This document shows, in pieces, positions 1 through 5,230 of a stretch of DNA of 7,578 nt (positions are counted from its first letter, which is position 1; every line of letters begins with the position of its first letter). Origin of the DNA: Phycisphaerae bacterium (GTDB lineage Bacteria; Planctomycetota; Phycisphaerae; UBA1845; UTPLA1); NCBI GenBank assembly GCA_016935885.1, contig JAFGQA010000295.1, positions 1 to 7,578 on the forward strand. Reading direction: 5' to 3'. A model generated the notes under the pieces. It ran no database searches. It was not told where the DNA came from and saw only the letters and a list, made by a program, of their open reading frames with translations. The translations under genes and the position numbers were made by a program.

Positions 1-38
1 AAAACTGTGGCACCGGCGTCTCGCCGGTGGTTTTCACG
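1..38 (-). repeat. partial inverted copy of the CACCGGCG palindrome repeat
   Basis: A perfect 8-base-pair hairpin (arms CACCGGCG at 11-18 and CGCCGGTG at 22-29, loop TCT) is flanked by CTGTGG on the left and a GGTTTTCA run on the right. Read on the minus strand, the order TGAAAAC, CACCGGCG, GAGA-type loop, CGCCGGTG, CCACAG matches the inner part of the element at 4358-4461. It therefore looks like an inverted, partial member of the same dispersed family, cut by the window edge. The homology call rests on eye alignment. Confidence 0.6.
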
Positions 39-43
39 GTCAG

Positions 44-77
44 AAACGGCGTTTCCGAAACGCTGTTTTCCCTTTTA
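44..77 (+). terminator. terminator-like hairpin with T-rich tail
   Basis: The arms AAACGGCGTTT (44-54) and AAACGCTGTTT (58-68) form an 11-base-pair stem with one G-U wobble and a 3-base CCG loop. The stem is followed by TCCCTTTTA. This resembles an intrinsic terminator for a plus-strand gene lying left of the window. The stem is only moderately GC-rich and the T run is interrupted, so it could also be a repeat remnant. Confidence 0.45.
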
Positions 78-121
78 CCACGGGCTGATAGGCGCTACCT
101 GGCCGATTGACGGTGCAGTGC

Positions 122-844
122 ATGATCTATGCCGAGCGGAAGATAAGGAATGAGATCTGCGAGATCGGGCGGCGCGTGTACGCCCGCGGTTTTGCGGCCG
201 GTAATGACGGCAATATCTCGTACCGCTTGTCGGACGACCTCGTGGTTTGTACGCCTACGTTGATCTGCAAGGGTTTCATGACCACCGATGATCTTTGCAC
301 AGTGGACCTCGATGGCCACCAGCTTTTCGGCCGACGCAGACGCACGAGCGAGATCCTCCTGCACCTCGAGATCTACCGCGGTAACCAGGACGCGAAGGCC
401 GTTGTCCACGCGCACCCGCCCCACGCGACTGCATTTGCGATCACCCACGAGGAGATCCCGTCGGGCGTTTTACCTGAGATTGAGCTGTTTCTAGGCGTAG
501 TGCCGAGGGCCGAGTACAAGACGCCCGGCACCAGCGAATTCGCCGCGTCGATTCGGCCATTCATCGGCAAGGCGAACACGGTGGTGCTGAGCAACCACGG
601 CACGGTGAGCTGGGCCCCGACGCTCGAGCAGGCCTACTGGCACACCGAGATGCTCGACACCTACTGTCGTGTCCTGATCTTAGCCAAGCTGATCGGCAAC
701 GTGGAGCGCATCTCGCCGCCGAACATGGAGACGTTGCAGGGTCTGAGGGAGACGCTCGGCCGGGGCGCCGAGGCTCGGCGTCAAGCGGAGGGCGGGTCGT
801 ACGTGAACCCGGACTTCGGTGCTGGGCCGCGTCGAAGGCCGTGA
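122..844 (+). CDS. class II aldolase/adducin family protein (fuculose-phosphate aldolase-like)
   Basis: Likely a cytoplasmic zinc-dependent class II aldolase that cleaves or forms a sugar phosphate. The product is 240 residues from this ATG. Visible motifs, numbered from this ATG, are GNDGNIS (about 28-34), TSE with the catalytic-type Glu (E77), HAHPPHATA with His96 and His98, and SNHG with His159. The spacings Glu-19-His-2-His and His-63-His equal those of E. coli FucA (Glu73, His92, His94, His155), so the zinc site looks intact. The exact substrate (fuculose-, rhamnulose- or ribulose-phosphate, or a methylthioribulose-type compound) cannot be read from sequence. An in-frame TTG at 107 would add five residues; neither start has a clear ribosome binding site. 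The C-terminal 30 residues are Arg/Gly-rich and probably unstructured. The gene ends in TGA and converges on the glycosyltransferase. Confidence 0.88.
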   Translation: MIYAERKIRNEICEIGRRVYARGFAAGNDGNISYRLSDDLVVCTPTLICKGFMTTDDLCTVDLDGHQLFGRRRRTSEILLHLEIYRGNQDAKAVVHAHPPHATAFAITHEEIPSGVLPEIELFLGVVPRAEYKTPGTSEFAASIRPFIGKANTVVLSNHGTVSWAPTLEQAYWHTEMLDTYCRVLILAKLIGNVERISPPNMETLQGLRETLGRGAEARRQAEGGSYVNPDFGAGPRRRP

Positions 845-847
845 AGT

Positions 848-868
848 CGAATCGCGGGGCCTGATTCG
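848..868 (+). terminator. hairpin just after the aldolase stop
   Basis: CGAATC (848-853) and GATTCG (863-868) pair perfectly around a 9-base loop, starting 4 bases after the aldolase stop codon. There is no T run, so intrinsic termination is doubtful. It may simply mark the 3' end of the transcript. Confidence 0.3.
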
Positions 869-908
869 GTAGCACACGAAACAGCCGGTGGAGCGTTGCG
901 CAGGAGTG

Positions 909-1048
909 ACGTAAACGGTTGAACCGCCTGCCTGCGGGCGGGTCCGCCAAACGGCAAGCCAACAAGCCGGCAGGTCCGCCAAACGGCAAGCCAGCAGGCC
1001 AGCCAAGCGGCACAATCCCTCATGTCATTCGTGCGCGATGCCCTACGG
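909..1048. repeat. dispersed repeat copy 1, with 32-base tandem duplication, in a convergent junction
   Basis: This stretch matches 6598-6706 in the same orientation. It begins ACGTAAACGGTTGA, continues through a GC hairpin (CCGCCTG/CGGGCGG around CCTG, about 924-941), then GGTCCGCCAAACGGCAAGCC and GGCCAGCCAAGCGGCACAATC, and ends in CATGTNATT. Here the central 32-base unit occurs twice in tandem (937-968 and 969-1000); the other copy has it once. It fills most of the space between two converging genes. Several GGC/GCC micro-hairpins make a role in 3'-end formation or RNA stability possible. No protein is likely to be encoded: the open frames across it are low-complexity. Confidence 0.85.
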
Positions 1049-1049
1049 T

Positions 1050-2744
1050 TCAATCGAGTCGCCGGTAGACACGGAAGCCCGGTCCTGGCCGGTCGATGAT
1101 GTCCGGCTGCTGGTAGGACATGTAAAAATGGTCCAGCAGCGAGAACAACTCGGGGGGCAGTCCGGCCTTGTACGTGTCGATGCGGTGTACCAGTTCGTAA
1201 CGGCCTGCCATGAGCGATGCCAGGAAGGCCCGCTCACCGGTGTTCTTTCCAAATAGGTAGTACGCTCGCGGCCAGTCAACCAGCACAATCCACCTGTATC
1301 GAAACAGGACGTTGGGGTCTCGCAACAGGACCGGTCTCAGCTTCTCGGTGGCGTCGAGCATCCGGATCGGGCGGTGGTGGATCATGTAGGGCATCGCCGA
1401 CCAGCCGCCCGACCACAGAACGACGTCCTGCGGCGGGATGTTCGCCAACATCCATGCACGCAGGTCCGATCGGGTATCCGTCCTGCCGATGATACGGTCA
1501 AACGCCCAGATCCGAAGTATGCTCGGAATCAGCAGTACAACCGTGATCACCACCGGCAAGGCTGCCAATCGTATCTCGTGTCTGGCGCCCCTGCGTGACG
1601 ATCCCTGCACCCGGCGACAGGCCGTTCGACGTCGACATCGCAGGGCTACGTACGCCGATCGGACGCCCCATGCGCAGGCGATCGCCATGAACGGCAACAC
1701 GATATCCATGTACCGGATAAAGACGCGGTTGCTCCGTCCCGTGAATAGGTAGAACAGGACCGGCAGCGACCATAGCATCAACGCCTTGCCACGGTGGCGA
1801 AACGCCATCCACACGCCGGCCACCAGCGCCACGAGGAGCACCGGCCAGCCGAGCCCGTAGGCCAAGGATACGCGGAAATGATCGACGTAGCCGCTGATGC
1901 CCTCCGCAAGCGGTTGCTCCGCATTCAAGAGCAGCATTTCCACGGTGAAGTGGTCCACCGCCTTCTCAGAATCGAGGAAGAAGTACGGCGACGTCGCCGC
2001 GAAGGAGGCGATCGTCAAGCCGATCGCCAGGAGCGACGCCGCCACGCTGGAAAACAGGGGATCGCGCCTGTTCCGTCGATACTGCGACCCAACGATGGCC
2101 ACTGCAAACGGCCAGCATAGCCACGCCCCCGTGTACTTCGTCCCGATCGCCAGCCCCGCCAGGACGGATGCCCATATCAGGTGCTTCGTCCGCCCCCAGC
2201 GGTACAGCTTGGCCAACTGCCAGAACGACAGGCAGACGAGGAACACGCACGGCACATCCGTGACACCGAAGTGCGAATCGCGAGCGTGCAGATAGCACAG
2301 ACATATCACCAAGCCCGCCAGCAGCGCCGTGCGCCCGCCAAATAGCTGTCGGGCCGTGAGGTAGACCACCGCGGCGGTCAGAGATCCGCAGATCACGCTG
2401 ATGGCCCGCAGGACCAGATGAAAGGGCGCCGGGTCCTCGAAGAACAAGTCGTTGATCGTTTTGACGTCCGTCGCCCCGACAGACTGCATCTCCCACAAGA
2501 GCAGCTTGAAGCTCCCATAGGCCGCGTAGATCATCAACGATGGGTAAGAGAAGAAGCTCGGGTTCCAGTTGCCGACCTCTTCGAGCCGCAAGGCGTTGCC
2601 GACGAGGGCCTCCTCGTCCGGCCGGGCCACGGCGTACGGCAGGCCGAAGTCCAGCCCGACGCCGCGAACGGCAACGGCCAAGACGACCAGTGCGAGGCAG
2701 TGTTTCCAAACCACGGGCCAACCGCGAGACCGCGCGTCATCCAT
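1050..2744 (-). CDS. GT39-like (ArnT/PMT-type) membrane glycosyltransferase
   Basis: A polytopic membrane protein of 564 residues, probably a GT-C fold enzyme that moves a sugar from a polyprenyl-phosphate donor to a lipid or protein acceptor outside the cytoplasmic membrane. The first membrane segment (about 14-30) is followed by RPDEE (41-45), the acidic motif expected in the first external loop, then FSYPSL (65-70). HFGVTDVP (158-165) is the second acidic motif typical of the family. Further hydrophobic segments lie near 112-130, 140-152, 166-178, 190-218, 232-252, 300-312, 322-334, 346-366 and 395-411. RYMDIVLPF (344-352) resembles the RYxxPxxP region. A soluble C-terminal part of about 150 residues follows. 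The start at 2744 is chosen because the extension to 2861 runs into repeat DNA and is Arg/Cys-rich; no good ribosome binding site marks either start. Stop is TGA. Substrate unknown. Confidence 0.85.
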   Translation of the reverse strand: MDDARSRGWPVVWKHCLALVVLAVAVRGVGLDFGLPYAVARPDEEALVGNALRLEEVGNWNPSFFSYPSLMIYAAYGSFKLLLWEMQSVGATDVKTINDLFFEDPAPFHLVLRAISVICGSLTAAVVYLTARQLFGGRTALLAGLVICLCYLHARDSHFGVTDVPCVFLVCLSFWQLAKLYRWGRTKHLIWASVLAGLAIGTKYTGAWLCWPFAVAIVGSQYRRNRRDPLFSSVAASLLAIGLTIASFAATSPYFFLDSEKAVDHFTVEMLLLNAEQPLAEGISGYVDHFRVSLAYGLGWPVLLVALVAGVWMAFRHRGKALMLWSLPVLFYLFTGRSNRVFIRYMDIVLPFMAIACAWGVRSAYVALRCRRRTACRRVQGSSRRGARHEIRLAALPVVITVVLLIPSILRIWAFDRIIGRTDTRSDLRAWMLANIPPQDVVLWSGGWSAMPYMIHHRPIRMLDATEKLRPVLLRDPNVLFRYRWIVLVDWPRAYYLFGKNTGERAFLASLMAGRYELVHRIDTYKAGLPPELFSLLDHFYMSYQQPDIIDRPGPGFRVYRRLD

Positions 2745-2827
2745 GTTGGTAATGTCGGCGATTCGGCGGCAGTGGGCAAACATGGCGGACCTGCACCGCG
2801 CCCCGGGGGCTCCGCGACACTTCCGGC

Positions 2828-2885
2828 GGCATTCGATTCTGCGTGCCACTGCCGACGGCATTCAATTCCGGGTGCCACGGGCGGC
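2828..2885. repeat. two tandem 29-base units
   Basis: Two imperfect direct copies, 2828-2856 and 2857-2885, each begin GGCATTC and carry GTGCCAC near the same position. They lie upstream of the glycosyltransferase start and run into the hairpins at 2876-2952. The GTGCCAC core is shared with the other palindromic repeats of this window. Confidence 0.6.
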
Positions 2886-2952
2886 TTGTCCGCCCGTGCG
2901 GTCTCTGTTGTGCGTGCATGGGGCATCCACACTGGCAGGCAAGCTGCCAGTG
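2876..2952. repeat. two adjacent perfect hairpins between thioredoxin and glycosyltransferase genes
   Basis: Hairpin 1: CACGGGCGG (2876-2884), loop CTTGT, CCGCCCGTG (2890-2898). Hairpin 2: CACTGGCAG (2930-2938), loop GCAAG, CTGCCAGTG (2944-2952). Each has a 9-base-pair stem and a 5-base loop, with the two loops being reverse-related (CTTGT, GCAAG), and each has GTGCCAC or GTGGCAC at a border. They occupy the 276-base gap between two minus-strand genes and may end the thioredoxin transcript or cut the operon, but there is no T run. The rest of the gap (2745-3020) shows no gene. Confidence 0.7.
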
Positions 2953-3020
2953 GCACCCACCTGACCTGTCACGGACCTCGCGTCGGGCGGGCATCAACGC
3001 TTCGCATCGGGGGGGTGGCA

Positions 3021-3521
3021 TCAGCGCCTCGCCGAGTTCCGCGACAGGAACTCAATCATGGCGGCTGGCGAGGAGAGGTCCGAGTCGGAGGCCCTTCCTA
3101 CGACGGAACCGTCACTCGGATCGACAATCAACACAGTGGGCAAGGACAACTGGCCGGTCACCGGGTCCCGATACCTGAAGGCCAGTTTGGCCTGCTGCTC
3201 GGGCGGCGGCTGACGGCTCACGTCGATGCGCACGGGGACGAACCTGCCGGCGATGGCCGCCCAGACCTCCTCGGAATCAAAGACGTGCGCGTCCAGCGAC
3301 CTGCACGGCCCACACCAGTCGGCCCAGAAATCAAGCAGCAACAGGGCGTCTTGATCATTCGCCGCCGCGACCGCCGCGTCGAAGTCACCCCTCCATTCCA
3401 CGCGCGTCTCCACAGGGCGAGACGTCCACCAATACCATGCCACGATCAGGACCACCACGACCGCCACTGCTCCGGCAGTGGGCTTCCTTGATGGGCGAGC
3501 TGTCTGCTGCGACTGAGACAC
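3021..3521 (-). CDS. membrane-anchored thioredoxin-like protein (WCGPC)
   Basis: A 166-residue protein with a short polar N-terminus, one hydrophobic segment (about 17-32) that should act as an uncleaved signal anchor, and an extracytoplasmic thioredoxin fold. The active site is ADWCGPC, with Cys70 and Cys73, and the cis-proline motif is LPTV (Pro128). The stretch LLLLDFWADWCGPC and the family length fit the thioredoxin_7/DsbD-C-terminal/TlpA-like group, which reduces or exchanges disulfides outside the cytoplasm. The start is GTG at 3521: the minus strand carries AAAGGA six bases upstream, a strong ribosome binding site. Stop is TGA. The glycosyltransferase lies 276 bases downstream on the same strand, and the selenoprotein gene is divergent on the other side. 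Partners and direction of electron flow cannot be told. Confidence 0.9.
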   Translation of the reverse strand: MSQSQQTARPSRKPTAGAVAVVVVLIVAWYWWTSRPVETRVEWRGDFDAAVAAANDQDALLLLDFWADWCGPCRSLDAHVFDSEEVWAAIAGRFVPVRIDVSRQPPPEQQAKLAFRYRDPVTGQLSLPTVLIVDPSDGSVVGRASDSDLSSPAAMIEFLSRNSARR

Positions 3522-3582
3522 CGTAGGTCCTTTCTAACGATCAAACACTGCGTCCGGCAGCCCGCACGCCGCCGGCGCCACC

Positions 3583-3687
3583 TTAAGACCTATCCAAGGC
3601 CGCCCGTGGCACGGGCTCCCGGCCCCTGATGGAACATCGGCGGGACGCCGGTGCCGCAGTCGCCGCAGTCTTGGAATAGGGTCTTAA
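3583..3687. mobile_element. 105-base MITE-like element with terminal inverted repeats
   Basis: The left end TTAAGACCTATCCAAG (3583-3598) and the right end CTTGGAATAGGGTCTTAA (3670-3687) are inverted repeats differing only by two one-base gaps, and both end in TTAA. Inside are CACGGGC with a decayed partner (3611-3627) and a hairpin CATCGGCG/CGCCGGTG with loop GGA (3635-3653). The order and sizes match the element at 4358-4461. It has no coding capacity, so any mobility would be in trans. It could instead be a structural RNA or REP-like repeat. Confidence 0.6.
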
Positions 3688-3855
3688 CGCAGCCTGCATA
3701 TCGTAGCACGCCAATGTACGGCCGCGTAGCGGTCTCTCCGCGGGGCTGACTGGCAGCAAGCTCTCAACCGGTGGCACGCTCGTCCCCGGCGGATCGCGAG
3801 GCCCGCACCGCCTCGCTTCACGGCCGGGCTTCCGATTATCATATTCCACCAGTGG

Positions 3856-3909
3856 TTGCGGATCTGGCTTCATCAAGCCACCTGGAGCCAAGTAGGAGCC
3901 CATCCGCAA
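3856..3909. repeat. nested palindrome (three-way-junction-like)
   Basis: Outer arms TTGCGGAT (3856-3863) and ATCCGCAA (3902-3909) pair perfectly. Between them lies a hairpin TGGCTT (3865-3870), loop CATC, AAGCCA (3875-3880), followed by the direct repeat GGAGCC-AAGTA-GGAGCC (3884-3900). It could be a dispersed repeat or a folded leader of the selenoprotein transcript. Confidence 0.5.
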
Positions 3910-4044
3910 GCTGTGGCGCGGGCTCGGCCTTGTGGCACGGGCGCCGAAGTCTGTGGCGACACTGCTTTTGCGGTAGTGCCACGCGAAGGTCTCGGGACAG
4001 GCGCTGAGCAGGATGTCGTCCGGGCGTTGTCGCCGCGTGGTTGT

Positions 4045-4050
4045 GGAGGA
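4045..4050 (+). promoter_or_regulatory. ribosome binding site of the selenoprotein gene
   Basis: GGAGGA lies nine bases before the ATG at 4060. This strong site fixes the start of a short frame that would otherwise be dismissed because it meets UGA after ten codons. Confidence 0.8.
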
Positions 4051-4059
4051 CGTGAAAAC

Positions 4060-4284
4060 ATGACTATCTCTATCACGTATTGCGGCGAGTGAAACTATGA
4101 ACCGCTTGCCGCCAGTCTGGCGGAGAGAATCAGGCAGGAAGTCGGCGTCAAGGCCAAGCTGATCAGAGGTGGCGGCGGCATCTTCGACGTCGTCGTTGAC
4201 GGCAGGAAGGTCTTCAGCAAGTTCCAGACCGGTCGATTCCCCGAGCCCGAAGAAGTCATCAGCCAACTGGGACCCGCTTCATAG
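4060..4284 (+). CDS. SelW/Rdx-family selenoprotein with in-frame UGA (Sec11)
   Basis: Translation from ATG 4060 to TAG 4282-4284 gives 74 residues if the TGA at 4090-4092 is read as selenocysteine. The N-terminus is MTISITYCGE-U-NYEPL: the Tyr-Cys-x-x-Sec motif (Cys8, Sec11) sits just after the first beta strand, as in selenoprotein W. After the UGA come an amphipathic helix (about 13-28), GGGGIFDVVVDGRKVFSK (37-54) and TGRFPEPEEVI, which carries the SKxxxGxFP signature of the SelW/SelT/SelH (Rdx) family. The length is right for the family. SelW-type proteins are small cytoplasmic thioredoxin-fold oxidoreductases thought to work with glutathione or thioredoxin; the exact partner is not established. 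Standard gene calling misses the gene. The alternative, a Cys-to-stop pseudogene, is unlikely because the UGA is exactly at the redox position and the rest of the frame is intact. The host must have SelA/SelB/SelC/SelD, which are not in the window. Confidence 0.9.
4090..4123 (+). promoter_or_regulatory. predicted bacterial SECIS element
   Basis: After the UGA (4090-4092) the coding sequence folds into CCGCCA (4109-4114), loop GTC, TGGCGG (4118-4123). The stem can be extended below by CTT/GAG pairs across one G-A mismatch. The loop begins 22 bases after the UGA and its first base is G. As I recall, both features match published rules for bacterial SECIS elements (loop roughly 16-37 bases from UGA, G early in the loop). 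It would bind SelB for selenocysteine insertion. The apical stem is perfect although it lies inside coding sequence. Confidence 0.75.
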
Positions 4285-4357
4285 GGATACGCGAGAGACG
4301 CGCGGGGAGACGGTGCTACCATCCTGGGACAGAATGCAAGATGAACAGGGCTTCGAG

Positions 4358-4461
4358 TTGGAGCCTATCGCAGAACCTCCTGTGGCACGGGCCTTTCGTT
4401 TGTGATGAAACACCGGCGGGACGCCGGTGCCCGGTGCCACAGTCGTGGGATAGGTTCTTCA
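4358..4461. mobile_element. second MITE-like palindromic element, between selenoprotein and editing-domain genes
   Basis: Related to 3583-3687. The ends TTGGAGCCTATCGCAG (4358-4373) and GTGGGATAGGTTCTTCA (4445-4461) are decayed inverted repeats. Inside, CTGTGGCAC (4380-4388) pairs perfectly with GTGCCACAG (4434-4442), enclosing the hairpin CACCGGCG (4411-4418), loop GGA, CGCCGGTG (4422-4429). The outer and inner stems could form a cruciform. It fills half of the 204-base gap between two plus-strand genes; the other half (4285-4357) shows nothing recognisable. Confidence 0.6.
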
Positions 4462-4488
4462 CGAGGCGTTCGCCAAAGAGGGCCTGCC

Positions 4489-4914
4489 ATGCGGATTCTG
4501 ATGTGGCACTGCGATTCGTTCGGATCGGAGCTCACCGAGAAGGGCCGCTCGCCGTTACGGGAAGACGTGGGCGAGCGGACGATCAAGGTGGCCGAGTGTC
4601 TGCTTGTGTACGCTGCGTGCGAGAAGCAGGACGAGCCGGATCCCGCCGTGGTCATCGAGCAAACCGCCGCGGAAGTAGCCAAGCTGGCTCGACAACTGAA
4701 GGTGTCCACGGTGGTTGTCCACTCCTTTGCCCACCTGTTCGTCGATCTCGCATCGCCCCAGATGGCGCTGGACGTTCTCAAAGGTGTCGAGGCGAAGCTC
4801 CGCGATGACGGCTTTTGCGTCTTCCGTACGCCGTTTGGGTGGTTCAACACGCTGGAGATCAAGGCCAAGGGCCATCCCATCAGCCGCGTGGCGAGGGAGA
4901 TTCGGCCCGGATAG
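4489..4914 (+). CDS. stand-alone archaeal-type threonyl-tRNA synthetase editing domain
   Basis: A 141-residue protein that matches the N-terminal editing domain of archaeal ThrRS along its length, with no synthetase domains attached. Signatures are MRILMWHCDSFG at the N-terminus, VVVHSFAHLF (75-84, with His82) and TPFGWFNTLEIKAKGHP (114-130). The archaeal domain has the D-aminoacyl-tRNA deacylase fold and removes Ser from mischarged Ser-tRNA(Thr); a free protein would do this in trans in the cytoplasm. Compared with Pyrococcus ThrRS as I remember it, His82 fits catalytic His83, but Asn120 stands where Lys121 is expected and Arg133 or its neighbour where Glu134 is expected. Chemistry or substrate may therefore differ; PFGWFN may be a pattern of the stand-alone subfamily. 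The start ATG has AGAGGG six bases upstream. The frame is open back to 4402, but that part is repeat DNA. It lies 204 bases after the selenoprotein and may share its transcript. Confidence 0.85.
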   Translation: MRILMWHCDSFGSELTEKGRSPLREDVGERTIKVAECLLVYAACEKQDEPDPAVVIEQTAAEVAKLARQLKVSTVVVHSFAHLFVDLASPQMALDVLKGVEAKLRDDGFCVFRTPFGWFNTLEIKAKGHPISRVAREIRPG

Positions 4915-5230
4915 CCACGGCGGCGATCCGCGGTGTCCTCCGGTGGCGTGTGAGGCGGTCTGTTTCTCCTCCCGTGGGTTTCGGTGTTTCCTGCAACGCC
5001 CGTGTGCATTCGATGGCGGCTGTGTGCGGTGGATCGCCGCTGCCTCGCACGGTCAGCAGGTTTCGCGAGTTTGGAAGCGAGGCGATAGGAGGCGGTGGCC
5101 CCCCAAGATTTGACGGCTCGTGCCGCCTCAGTAGAATCCGCGTCGAGTAGCGCGGGCGATCTGGAGCCGTTGTTCGTCCAGGGGCGGCGCTGTGTGTCAC
5201 ATCAACGGTCTGGTCATTGTGAGGAATACC
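4915..5230. other. intergenic region and leader before the lipoprotein operon
   Basis: No gene is supported in these 316 bases. Near the left end, CACGGCGG (4915-4922) and CCGCGGTG (4927-4934) form an imperfect stem without a T run, so it is a weak terminator candidate. The right part holds the promoter at 5110-5137 and a leader of about 85 bases. Confidence 0.5.
5110..5137 (+). promoter_or_regulatory. sigma70-like promoter for the lipoprotein gene
   Basis: TTGACG (5110-5115) and TAGAAT (5132-5137) are separated by 16 bases. They match the -35 consensus at five of six positions and the -10 consensus TATAAT at five of six. Transcription would start near 5145, giving a leader of about 85 bases. 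Confidence 0.55.

Larger units (their letters stand above)
3522..4059. other. 538-base intergenic repeat mosaic
   Basis: No convincing gene is seen here. The stretch holds the thioredoxin ribosome binding site (3528-3535), a terminal-inverted-repeat element (3583-3687), a segment with a CCGCG...CGCGG palindrome (about 3722-3746), a nested palindrome (3856-3909), two fragments reading TGTGGCRCGGGC (3912-3923 and 3931-3942), and a bulged hairpin GTGG/CACT with AGTGCCAC (3953-3982). Open frames across it are Arg/Ala/Ser-rich, lack family signatures, and follow the repeats. It must also contain the promoter of the selenoprotein gene, which I could not locate with confidence. Confidence 0.6.

Noticed and set aside
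909..1048. CRISPR array
   Set aside because: Only two 32-base units in direct contact, with no spacers and no cas genes.
561..1053. Minus-strand frames across 561-1053 with Pro/Gly/Leu/Ala repeats
   Set aside because: The repetitive protein only mirrors the DNA repeat at 909-1048 and antisense aldolase sequence.
2418..3491. 357-codon plus-strand open frame
   Set aside because: It is antisense to the glycosyltransferase and thioredoxin genes and crosses the hairpin cluster; no family signature.
3583..3687. tRNA or selC gene in the repeat block
   Set aside because: The hairpins do not form a cloverleaf, and no anticodon arm or CCA end could be recognised; the element has a homologue at 4358-4461 with the same palindromic design.
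4060..4092. Short frame ending in TGA, as part of an open frame from 3856
   Set aside because: The 3856 start lies in a nested palindrome and its product before 4060 has no family features. The strong ribosome binding site and the selenoprotein reading explain 4060-4284 better.
3583..4266. 227-codon minus-strand open frame
   Set aside because: It overlaps the selenoprotein gene in antisense and runs through repeat elements; the product shows no recognisable domain.
4060..4284. SelW gene as a nonsense pseudogene or altered genetic code
   Set aside because: The UGA is at the exact redox position, a SECIS-like stem follows, the rest of the frame is intact, and other genes here use TGA as stop.
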